Source of the DNA: Amborella trichopoda
Taxonomy: Eukaryota > Streptophyta > Magnoliopsida > Amborellales > Amborellaceae
Assembly: GCF_000471905.2 (NCBI RefSeq)
Contig: NW_006499364.1
Span: 7,177,297-7,241,296 of the forward strand
Reading direction: 5' to 3'
Length of the DNA: 64,000 nucleotides
Below the pieces are notes generated by a model. The model ran no database searches. It was not told the origin of the DNA and was given only the letters and a program-made list of their open reading frames with translations. This document shows positions 53,447 through 63,205 of this stretch, in pieces. Positions within the stretch are counted from its first letter, which is position 1; each line of letters opens with the position of its first letter. The position numbers and the translations under genes were made by a program.

Positions 53447-53770
53447 AAATTCCTGTAAGGTTTCAACCTCATAAGGTGCATATAAAAAATCCTTTATGAT
53501 GGAGAATTTCGATGTTGGAAACCCTTTAATTGATCATCATGTGCTTGAGATATATGAATATAAAAAAAAAAAAATTTAATTCTATAGATATTCCCTCTGT
53601 TTTTAATATTTTAAAATGTTTATAGATCACCTCCCGCCATACTATTTTGGGGATGGAAATAGATATTCAAACAATCATAAAGTTTTTGCCATTAAAACCA
53701 CATCTCCGAAAAAAATTTAGAGGTGCGACTTACTTCTATTAGGAGGCTACCTTATATAAATCGCATCCTT
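53447..53770. repeat. MITE family 1, copy 3
   Basis: The right end reversed is GATTTATATAAGGTAGCCTC. The interior (AACAATCATAAAGTTTTTGCC, GAGATATATGAATATAAAAA) matches the copies at 21980 and 31365. Most diverged at its left end. Confidence 0.65.
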
Positions 53771-54915
53771 TAAATTTATCGTTTGATTTTTACATTTTCC
53801 TCATGTATCCTTTTTTCCTTTTTCTTTTTATCTTTTCCAAAATGCTCTTACCTTTTTAGAAAAAATAGGTAAAGTCGGCGGGGATTTGGGGCCCAACCTT
53901 TTAATGAAAATGGAGTCAAAGACTTCATATAAAACTCATTGGTAGGATTTGGGACCCTTACATTGGCCATTTAATATAGACTTCGCTTTAAAGCTCAGGT
54001 CTGTTAGCAAGTGAAGTGCCTGACCTCCTCGGATTTGCTCTAGGGCTCCAGAGTATCACCCCGGCCTAGAGCTTATGTTCCAAGTTCCAACCTCAATGAT
54101 TGAGTTTGTTTTTTATATATCCTATGTGCGTCTATCTCTCTCTCACCCAACATGTGGCAAATCCATAGCATAGTTTTGGCATTTAATGTACCAATCTAAT
54201 CAAGTCGGGTTAGCACTTGGAGCGCAAGCCAAAGCAGTTGGGACTCCAAAAGCCAACCCGACCTGAGCTTTCGACTCTAGAAATGCTTACTTGGGGTTAT
54301 TTTGAAAAAAAAAAGAAAAAAAGAAAAAAAGAACATGTAAAATATAAAAGTTTTAAGGACACATTTTAAACCCTACAAAAAAAAAGAGAGATTTATGAAA
54401 ATTCCCATGTCTTATAAGATAACAAATAAATGTAAGGATCGGATATGAGTTTTAAAAATGCCAATCTCAAAATCAATTTTTCAGCCAAACGCATTTGATA
54501 TGCGCCATTTAATGGAAAGGGGTCTCAGGTTTACGTGATGTCAAGTACTCTTATAGTAAGATTTCAAGAATAATGAAACTATGAATACTCATGTTCATTT
54601 TCATTATGTGCTTAGAAAATGTGTAACTCCTATGTTTTATTTAATTTAATTTTTATTAGCAAGAGGAGAATATAAATTTATAGACTATCCAGTGACTCTT
54701 TATTAGTCTTTATTTTTTGTGTCCAAATTTAATTAGTTAAATTTGTTTTGGTCAGGTGTTTTTTTCTTCTTTTTTTATTTTTTAATTAGGACCCCTATGT
54801 TAAATGTGTGAATTTTTTATTTATATTTAGAGGGAAAGTATCATTGATCTAAAATGGAGATTCTAATTAATCCAGTCTAGCTCAGGTGATTCCTAAGTTA
54901 GATCATGCTACCTAT
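53771..54915. other. Spacer, nothing recognised
   Basis: No credible coding frame. 53950-54290 is somewhat more GC-rich (GGCTCCAGAGTATCACCCCGG) and could be part of an old element. A run of AAAAAAGAAAAAAAGAAAAAA lies near 54305. Confidence 0.5.
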
Positions 54916-56900
54916 TGTTCGGTTTATGTGGCCTTTAAAGGCCTTATGAGTGCTTGTAAAATGAAATGATATATTGAAACATGAACTCAGTGGGAGTGTG
55001 GTTCCTCGTGGACCATACTGAGCAAACGATAGTTTACTGATATCGATCTGTGCTTAACGATCTTGGCCAGTCAGTTAAGGAAAACCCATGTTACCTGGGC
55101 ATGAAGAACAAACCGACGAAAGTTTATGGGTTAGTCCTTGATGAGGTCGGAGAACATGCCCGGATGAGTGAGCCGAGGGACTGTGTAACCCTTGTGTGTG
55201 ATGGTGGCCTACAGAGACGAGGGCCAAAGCCTCATCCATGTGCCATCACACGGCATGCATATTGATAGAATGTTTGGGAAAGCCAGATATCCACCTTTGG
55301 GTGAAGCGTATGCATGTGCGAGATATACCCCCATGCGCCATAGAGCTGTGGTCGCATCAGGTCGTGGTAACCTTGACTCGTCTCTAGGGGAGGACCTGTA
55401 ATCCAAAGACTGGGATTGCGACCCCTTAATTCATCGACCTAACTTTGGTGACCTGCTAATGAGCTCCTGCTTGGACTGTGGGTCATGGGAATTACTGGGT
55501 CGATTCGATAAAGCTAGTGTGGTCTGTCGTCCACAGTTGAAGGTAGAGTACCCCGTTATTACAAATTGGATTTCTAAAACCATATGGATCATTTTTCAAT
55601 TATATTAATTTAATTGTGTTCATTTTATTATTGAAATAATTTTAGTTTTATTATTTAAATTTTTATGAATCTCTCAATATTTTATTTGTGATTTTTGGAC
55701 TTATAAAAATTCAGTTATTGTTCTTACAAAGTTATAAAAATTCAAATATATATTTTAAATTGTTTTATTCAATTTTAAAAATAATATTTTTTTTATAATA
55801 TTCCATAGGGGCCCATAGTGCACATGGGCCCACATGTGCCACAAAAAGGTGGCACGCCTCAACCTCTTTGGATTCTCTTGTTTGCTTTTAAGATAAGGTT
55901 CGTTTGATTTGTGGCATGTGGTCAAATCTTGGAAGGGATATATTGATTATGACTTTATCTATTTTGTAGCAAGTTTGTTTTAAAGAGATATGGTCGATTT
56001 GAATTGATATGGATCTTATCGTATTTATATTTTGGTAGTATTTATCTACTTTATATTATTTGACATATCTTTTTGGAATATGTGACATGGATCATGCAAT
56101 TTTATAAAATGCATGATATTTATTTTATTTAAATATATTGATGGGAAAATGGTTTAGAAAAGGGGGATAATGGTTCATGCACCTTCTATAATATTGATGG
56201 CCCATCTATGGAATGGATGACACAAATCTCTCACCCCACAAGTCACCTTTGATCGACGGTCTATGTTCAATCTCACAAGAAGAGCCAAGCCAAAGAAAAC
56301 CCTAAGAAATCATAATCTTATTCAAAGCCTATAAAAAAGGATTGTCTCTACCAAAAAATCTCTACATCTTTTCTTTCTACATCTCTCTCTTAAGAAAGTT
56401 TATCTCTCTCTCCTACATTGTGAAATAACTTAAGGGTTTAGGTTATGGAGTTGTTCTCTCATATATCTCAAATATGGATTTATGGCCAAGAGTTTTAGGG
56501 TTTAGCAAAAAGAGAATCGATCTCTCTCAAACTAGGTTGCTAAGAGAATTCACCTAGAGTTTGAGTTTGTGATCAAAGGGGTTCATGTTCTATTGATGTG
56601 GCTTGGCCGAAATTTGCTTTTTCGGTTCGAGATTGAAGCTAGACCGTTGATCCCTTCCCCATCGGATAGTGGTGACTCGGTGTGGGGTATAATAAGCCCA
56701 GTTGAGGTAATCTCCGTCACTCTTCATTTTGTTTCTTGCAATCTTATTTTTTATTCTCAAGCATAGTGCTTAGTTGTTTCAATGGCATCAAGTTGATAAG
56801 ATCTTGGTTTTATTGTTATGTTGATTTTATTTTGAAAATTATCTTATTATAATAAAGACAACCTCTAAGTGATATTTTGCCTAAAAGAAAGGGAAAAAAA
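54916..56900 (+). mobile_element. Copia-like LTR family, copy C (plus)
   Basis: Begins TGTTCGGTTTATGTGGCC and carries all the landmarks of copies A and B (CTCAGTGGGAGTGTG, CTGTGTAACCCTTGTGTG, CACAGTTGAAGGTAGAGT, TGGTGACTCGGTGTGGGG and GATATTTTGCC near the end). No gag follows within 1 kb, so it may be a solo LTR. No clear 5-bp duplication because the 3' end is uncertain. Confidence 0.82.
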
Positions 56901-57540
56901 AAAGAAAAAGAAAAAATGTATTCCTTGATAAAAGATCATATAGGTAGTTCTTTCACCTATAAGTTTTAAACAAGAGAAAACTATCCTAGAAAACAAACAG
57001 ATTTGGCTAATTCCAAAAATTGCATGCCGATCCGATCCGACTCGAGCAACTCCTAAGTCAAATAGGAGATTTTTGAATCATTGAATCTCTCTCAAGACCT
57101 ATCTCTCTCGTATGATTCGTGCCTATCCATGTTGAAACTATTCGCGCTCTATTATTATCATCCATCAATTTTAAAACTGTTGAGAAAATGTAGACCATTT
57201 TCTATCTTTCTAAAAAGGGATGGGGCATAATTATTACGGAGAATCCAAATTTTGTTTCCAGTAACAATTTTAGGTACTTCTGCATGTAAGGTGTATCTAG
57301 CTATTCTAGAACCTTCAATGATTTGTTAACTAGCAGATCCATTTACAACTCCTTTGGAAATATTGCCCGAATGGTATTTTTTTCCGTATTTCAAATACTC
57401 TGTACAATACCTAATAAGGAACCAACTAAACTGTCATAACATAAATTAAATAATGAGTTATAAAGTTCATCGTTTCTTCATTGATGAAACGTCAAACTTC
57501 TTATTTTAGTAGGACCACTATGTCACCACATAATAGCTGT
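56901..57540. other. No gene recognised; may be part of the plastid insert
   Basis: A/T rich. The part next to the trnK fragment (57220-57540) is not repetitive in the window and could be plastid-derived, but I could not match it. Confidence 0.35.
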
Positions 57541-57542
57541 AC

Positions 57543-57579
57543 CTAAAAGCCGAGTACTCTACTGTTGAGTTAGCAACCC
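57543..57579 (-). pseudogene. Plastid trnK-UUU 5' exon fragment (NUPT)
   Basis: Minus strand: GGGTTGCTAACTCAACAGTA then GAGTACTCGGCTTTTA. This is the 5' half of the plastid lysine tRNA, which ends at the UUU anticodon because the gene has a group II intron there. One or two changes from the plastid form. The flank does not look like the trnK intron, so the fragment is short. Confidence 0.75.
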
Positions 57580-57652
57580 AGAAAAAAAATAAAAATACGG
57601 TACTAGACACAATCGAAAAGTTTCAAGTTAGGTTTTTTTTTTTTTTTCATAT

Positions 57653-57747
57653 TTGGCGAGTATCTGGAATAACTAGTGAACCGGAATTGGTGCTTTGGTC
57701 TTTGCAGCGTTAATCCTTTTTGCCGGTTGGGTCCATTATCACAAGGC
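57653..57747 (+). pseudogene. Plastid psaA fragment (NUPT) with internal deletion
   Basis: TTTGGCGAGTATCTGGAATAACTAGTGAA encodes W-R-V-S-G-I-T-S-E. After a loss of about 16 bases the text resumes AATTGGTGCTTTGGTCTTTG, CAGCGTTAATCCTTTTTGCC, GGTTGGGTCCATTATCACAA, i.e. the psaA stretch I-G-A-L-V-F-A-A-L-(M>I)-L-F-A-G-W-F-H-Y-H-K. A plastid photosystem I gene piece moved to the nucleus; decayed. It lies 75 bp from the trnK fragment, with a poly-T run between them. Confidence 0.85.
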
Positions 57748-58796
57748 ATATATATATATATAAAATAAAGGGTAGTGATTTCATGCAACAATTGTATAGT
57801 AATATGACGCAACAACCTACAAAAATTATGTTTGTGCCATTTGTTTGATCCAAAATTCAAAATATATATTCTTTTTATTCTAATGAACAATCACAAAAAA
57901 AGAAAAGTTTGAAAACGCAACCTAGAGAGTATTTTTTTAGCCCAAATAACTTAGGCTGTCCATTTTGATAAGATGCTTAGATCTAGCCCTTAGATGGATT
58001 TTTTTTTTTCTAATTTTTTTAGATGACTTTATTATCATTAGATGAAAAATGTTAAAATAGAAAACAATAATTTGAGTATGGAAAGGCTAAGATCTAAAAA
58101 TTCACCAAAATCTTCCTTGCCAAGGGCGCTTTCTTCACCGCCATTGTCTCTCACCCTGCCACTCTCTTTCTCTAGAAGCAATGGGGCTCTCTCCCCCTGC
58201 ACTTTGTGATTCCACTGGGTTTTGTTGCAGTTAGAAGATGCTGCACACTACAACTTGCTGTTAATAGGTATGCATCTCTGAACTCCTTGTGCCCCTGCTT
58301 TTGCTTTGAAATGGAATTATTGATTGAGATTTTGGAATTTCTTGGTCTCTAAAATCTCTTTGTATATTTATCTCTCTCTTTCTCGGCATTTTTTTGAAGC
58401 ATAAATTATATTTTCTTGGAGCATGAGTTTGGTGGGTGAGGTGAGGTCGCGCAGGGTTATATTTATCTCTCTTTTTGCACATTTCCTTTAAGCATAAGTT
58501 TGGTGGGTAGATTTAATGGTTAATGGTTGCTGCTTTGGAATTGGAGAATGTGGGACGCTCTCTCTCTTCTCTTATTCTATTAAATTGGTTATCAACTGTT
58601 AAATTGGTTATCAACAAACTGGTTCTAATGGTTGTAAAAACTTTGGTTCAAATGGTTCCAAAAACTTTGGTTCTAATGGCTGCAAAAACTTTTATGGGGG
58701 TGATTTCAAAATGGTTTTTTTAATAACTTGGTTGTAATTTATAGAGATTTATCTTGGATTTTAAGAGATGCCCCGTCATTGGCTAACCAATTACCA
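57748..58796. other. No gene recognised; minor repeats
   Basis: A (TA)n run at 57750-57762 and CT-rich stretches near 58170. At 58617-58700 a short unit of about 27 bp (GGTTCTAATGGTTGTAAAAACTTT or similar) repeats three times and makes a 66-residue frame that is not a gene. Confidence 0.5.
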
Positions 58797-59185
58797 TCAT
58801 GTTTTATGAGAGATAGAGAGAGAGTTAGAGAGATTGTTTCAAATAAGTTAATTTGATAAAGACATGATGTCTTATGAAAGACATAGGGAGAATTAGAGAG
58901 ATTGTTTCAAATAAGTTAATTTGATAAAGAGAGAGTACACACAAGAGAGAAAATCAAGATTTTGAGAAAGAGAGAGAGAGAGTTTCAAATAAGTTAATTT
59001 GATAAAGACAATGATGTTTTGTGAGAGATATAGAGAGAGTTAGAAAGATTGTTTCAAATAAGTTAATTTGATGAAGACATGATGTTTTATGAGATATTAG
59101 AGAGAGTTAGAAAGATTGTTTCAAATAAGTTAATTTGATGAAGAGAGTACCCAAGAGAGAAAATCCAGATTTTGAGAGAAATACG
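58797..59185. repeat. Tandem array with ~65-bp units in a higher-order pattern
   Basis: GATTGTTTCAAATAAGTTAA recurs at about 58832, 58898, 59048 and 59118 (and without GATTG at 58981). Two kinds of unit alternate: one with ATGATGTTTTATGAGAGA, one with ACAAGAGAGAAAATC..GATTTTGAGA. The pattern two-of-the-first, one-of-the-second occurs about twice. Confidence 0.85.
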
Positions 59186-60729
59186 CATGAAAGAGACAGA
59201 ATGAGAGATTTTAGGAGATACGAGAGATTTTCATGGAAGCTTTGAGAAATAGGATATTTTTTTACCTCACCCTTTCCTAAAATTTGTTTGTGAAGGTAGA
59301 CAAAAAAAGAAAAAAATACGTATTTATTTTTGGATTTCAAATTTAAGAGAGATTTTATTTTCAAAATTTAAGATAAATATTATACTGATCCATAAAATAA
59401 ATCTATTATATTATAATACGCATATATTTTAGGATTTCTATATTTAAGAGAGATTGTATTTTCAAAATTTAAGATAAAATATATACTTATCCAAAAAATT
59501 AATTAATTACTAATTTATTGACCTATTTTCCTATTATGTAAAATCTATGCATGCAAGATTTGGATATCTCCTATATTTGCAAATGACCTCTATTTTTTCT
59601 TTTGTCTATCCATTCCTATAATAGCTATCTATAAATCTACCCAAATCACGAAACCTTCTCTCTCTCTCTTTATTCTTTCCTAAACAACCTGCAAATATTT
59701 TGATCTCTTTAAATCATGTCTCAATAAACTCATCTCCCTCTCAAGTCTCACCTATATATCTCCTCGCTATCGTGGTGCTCTTCTTCATATATATATATAT
59801 ATATTTGAACCCAAATGAAAGGAAAGGTTTTTATACTTCCCCTACAACATGGAAGATCTATGGTTCCCCTATCATCTAGCTATCCAATTTTGATCGAGAG
59901 AGCCACTTACCGTTTGATCTTAGATCCGACATCTTAAAGTATCTTATTTTTAATTTTTTTATATAAATTGTATGAATTTTTAATTTTTTTATATAAATTG
60001 TATGAATATGAAAAAAATTAAAAATAAAATAGTGTAAAGACGTGACATTGTGATTGGAGCAATCTTAGCCCTCCATTAAGAATGGATGGTTGGATAAGGG
60101 GGAGTATATAAGTTTTATGTTGTAGGGGAAGCATAGAAAGCTTACCCATGATATAAATAGAGATTGTGTTTAAATTTGTTTTTGCATCACATTAATCAAC
60201 AAGCACTTTTTATAGATTATTAGAATATTGGTTGATTTTTTTAAATCTTTTTAATTGTTATGGTTGTCTGTTTCCATTGTTAGGTTTTAGGTTCATGATA
60301 TTTTGTTAATAATAGGGATTAACAATTAGTGAAATATTATTTGACGGGAAAAGATTGAACAAGCTATAGAAGAGGAGAAGTGTGCATGGTTGGTCTTGGA
60401 ATATAGACATCATGGTAGAAGTTCCCGCAGAAAGTTTGAGAAATAAATTTGTTTTCTTAAAAAATAATACAATACAACAAATATGTGAAGATCGTCATAA
60501 TTAATAATAAAGCAAAGTTATGAATATTATATGCATACATGAAGTACACAAATAACATTCATAAATATTATCAAGTACACTAATAGCATTAATAAATATT
60601 ATAAAATTATGGAAAAAACAACTTTATTATTATTTAGATAATATCATTTTAGAGTTTAAGAATTTTAATATATCATATAATAATGACTATAAAACCAGAA
60701 TTTTAATGTAAGAAAAAGAATTATTTTTG
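59186..60729. other. Very AT-rich spacer
   Basis: Nothing recognised beyond a (TA)n run at 59788-59804 and a local duplication of TTTTTATATAAATTGTATGA at 59957-60003. Confidence 0.55.
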
Positions 60730-61010
60730 CTCTTATGTTTCATTTGTCGATGCCAAAAAATATTCAAATTGATCATCTCAATCTTGACAATTATAAATAT
60801 CCAAAGAATAGATTTCGAGCCTTAAAAAACCAATAACTTTGTAACACATTATCTATGTCGTGCATTGCCATGTATCTATAGATCTGCCAAAGCTCACCAT
60901 TTTCATAACTTCATATACTAGTTCTAAGAGCGAGAATAGATTATCAAGTCAACGCGAGCATTTTTTATCCTAGAACTGCATTTTACGTTGGGTTATGAGG
61001 TGCGGCCTTA
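60730..61010. repeat. MITE family 3, diverged copy
   Basis: Shares TTGATCATCTC..GATTTCGAGCC..ACATTATCT order with the copy at 61090-61419 in the same orientation, and ends with TATGAGGTGCGGCCTTACTG like the GAGGTGAGGCTTTAC end of the copy at 40744. Diverged and without clear left end. Confidence 0.5.
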
Positions 61011-61089
61011 CTGTTTCTTTACTTTTCAATGTAAAGCCTAAGCTTATGCTAACTTTTTATTTTGGAAAATGGTTTGATAGGACAGTAGC

Positions 61090-61419
61090 CTAATCAAAAT
61101 AAGTAAAGCCTCACCTCACAATTCATCAAAAATTGCAATTCAATTATCTGAAATCTTTTACATTGATCATCTCGGCATGAACAATATAGTTGTGAAAAAA
61201 TAAGATTTCAAGCTCTAAAAATAGTGGATATTGTAATAAATTATCTAGACTATCTATTTAGCCCTAAAAGTAAGTGTTCAAAGATCCGCAAGATCTGTAC
61301 CATCTTTTGAGTTTCAAATCTTATTGTCGATGTTGGAAATTAATAGCCATCATAGAGAAGTCTTTTGCCACAAGCATTTTCCAGATGAATGTGAGGCTTT
61401 ATTTTGTTTTTATTTAGCC
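61090..61419. repeat. MITE family 3, copy 2 (inverted to copy 1)
   Basis: Left CTAATCAAAATAAGTAAAGCC; right reversed CTAAATAAAAACAAAATAAAGCC; both are followed by TCAC. The interior is the reverse complement of that at 40744-41046 (e.g. CCCTAAAAGTAAGTGTTCAA). Confidence 0.75.
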
Positions 61420-61554
61420 TAGGCCTTATAGAAACATAGATGATTGTTTTTTCTTTACTATAAGGAAGAAAGAATGACATGCACATAAATTGATATCATT
61501 TATTTTGATATGATACATTTGTTGGTACATACATGACTTGAGGCATCGTTGAAA

Positions 61555-62559
61555 GGGAAAATTGCTTAAAAGCCCTACCTACGTTCTAAGCACTTTACCC
61601 CAACCTAACTTTCTTTTTAGCATCTTATTCCCCAAAAACCATGTTTCCTAGCAAATACCCCCAGTAGAAAAAATTTATTTATTTTAACGAAAATACATCA
61701 TTTTCGCTGGAGAGGGCGGTCCAACGTTTCATTGGCGGTCTGCGTTTTATTGTGGCGGTCCGGGGATTATGCTACTAGAGAGATGGGTAATACGGCGTTG
61801 TGTTTCATTGTGACAGTCCAGCGTTTCATTGTGGTGGTCCGGCATTTCTTTGTCGTGGTTCATAGGTAATACCGTATTTTAATACTGTATTTTTAAATAA
61901 ATATTTGGTGGGCAGTCAGGCGTGGGCGGTTCGGCATTCGATATTTGAAGGGCGGTTCGGCGTTCGGCATTTTGAAGGGAATTTTGAAGGGGTAGTCAGG
62001 CATTTTGAAGGGCAGTTCAGCGTTTAGCATTATGAAGGGGTGGTCAGGCATTTTGAAGGGGTGGTCCGACATTTTGAAGTGGCAGTCCGGCGTTTTGAAG
62101 TGGCAGTCCAGCGTTTTGAAGTGGCATTCCAGGCGGTTCAACGGTCCTCCATTTTGAAGGGGCAGTCTGACGTTTTGAACATTTGAAGGGGCAGTCCGAC
62201 GTTTTGAAAGGCGGTTTGACGTTCGGCATTTTGAAGGGGCAGTCTGGCGTTTTGAAGGTTTGAAGGGGCAGTCCGACGTTTTGAAAGGCGGTTTGGTGTT
62301 TGGCATTTTGAAGGGGTTTGGCATTTTGAAGGGGCAATCCGGTCCGGTGTTTCCTTGTATTGGGATGCGAAAATTATTTGTTATGTATGAGAATGGTATT
62401 TTCGTAAAAAAAAAAATGAAGATATTTTTGTCAAAAAAAATGAACTTTTGGTATTGAGGTATTGACTAAGAAACATTGTTTTCATCGGAAGAAGTTGCTG
62501 GGAAAAGTTACTTCGGGGTTAAATGCAAGTTCATTTTTTGGGGTTTTTAAAAATATTCC
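61555..62559. mobile_element. Non-autonomous MULE-like element related to the 34-40 kb MULE
   Basis: Left GGGAAAATTGCTTAAAAGCCC; right reversed GGAATATTTTTAAAAACCCC. Both continue with TTTA(A)CCCC..TAACTTT..CATGTTTCCTAGCAAATACC or its diverged version, about 160 bp alignable. The left end also aligns with the big MULE's ends. The interior is all tandem repeat (61700-61865 and 61915-62340); no transposase. Flanks share only CGTTG, so the target duplication is uncertain. Confidence 0.75.
61700..62340. repeat. Tandem arrays of GGCGGTCCGGCGTTTY units
   Basis: 61700-61865: units of about 25 bp such as CGTTTCATTGTGGCGGTCC. 61915-62340: units of 21 bp such as AGTGGCAGTCCGGCGTTTTGA, with GGGGCAGTCC and GGCGGTTTGG variants, about 18 copies. 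The 143- and 97-residue minus-strand frames here (P-F-K-M-P-D repeats) are translations of the array. Confidence 0.9.
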
Positions 62560-62576
62560 GTTGTTGACATCTGAAA

Positions 62577-62705
62577 AAAAAAAGAAAAAAAGAGAAAACT
62601 AGGTCAAAGTCAAGACGCGTCATTAAAATCTATGCTTGAAAAATGAAAAAGGAAAAAAAAAGGAAAAAAACTAAATCAAAGTCAAGACACATCATCGTCT
62701 GCCAT
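62577..62705. repeat. Two copies of an A-rich / GTCAAAGTCAAGAC segment
   Basis: AAACTAGGTCAAAGTCAAGAC and AAACTAAATCAAAGTCAAGAC, each after an A/G run, start near 62597 and 62666. Short imperfect tandem duplication. Confidence 0.75.
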
Positions 62706-62764
62706 TGAGGAATCTTCTCCACCAAAGAGTTGCCGCACCTCCGCGCCGGAGGAACTTTTTCGGG

Positions 62765-63205
62765 TCACTTCTTTGCCGTAATCCCCTTTCCCGGTGACCC
62801 TTTCTCTTGTGGGGAGAGCGTCCAGACTCGACGTGCTGGCCTCGAATACTTACTCCTCAGCCAGCCCCTCGGCTTTTGCACCTGCACTTCATCGGCAACA
62901 GCATGGGTTCGCCGGAACTTTCGGCTGCTTTCAGAGAGGGAATAGTACCTTGTTGTTGTGTTGTTTCTCTCTCTAGCTCTTCTTCCTTGTATTGACAGAG
63001 CTGCGCCCATTTCTTCATTGAAGAACTTCAGGACATTCTCCTCATCCACTCGCTTCACTCTTTTTCTCTCCTTCATCCTCTCTTTCTCCCTCCTCTTCCA
63101 CTCCTCCTCCACATGAACCTCCAGGTACTCATACCCGTTTTTCAGAGCCCATGTTACCATACTCTTGTAGTCACACATGCTCAGATGGATCTGGTTGAAG
63201 TTCAA
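62765..63205 (-). CDS. Hypothetical exon-like frame, unrecognised
   Basis: An open stretch of 146 codons without a clear ATG at its upstream end (a TTG stands there; the first inner Met is M-C-D-Y). The first half reads MVTWALKNGYEYLEVHVEEE then a highly charged helix (KRREKERMKERKRVKR) and VLKFFNEEMGAALSIQ, which has the composition of a real protein. The second half (from RARERNN) is basic and less convincing. Opposite-strand frames also exist. I do not recognise a family; it could be one exon or a remnant of a host gene. Confidence 0.3.
   Translation of the reverse strand: MNFNQIHLSMCDYKSMVTWALKNGYEYLEVHVEEEWKRREKERMKERKRVKRVDEENVLKFFNEEMGAALSIQGRRARERNNTTTRYYSLSESSRKFRRTHAVADEVQVQKPRGWLRSKYSRPARRVWTLSPQEKGSPGKGITAKK

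Noticed and set aside
57220-57540. Further plastid gene next to trnK
   Set aside because: Minus-strand reading gives some open stretches but no plastid protein I can name; left as unknown.
61893-62337. 97- and 143-residue frames with P-F-K-M repeats
   Set aside because: Translations of the 21-bp array in the MULE-like element.
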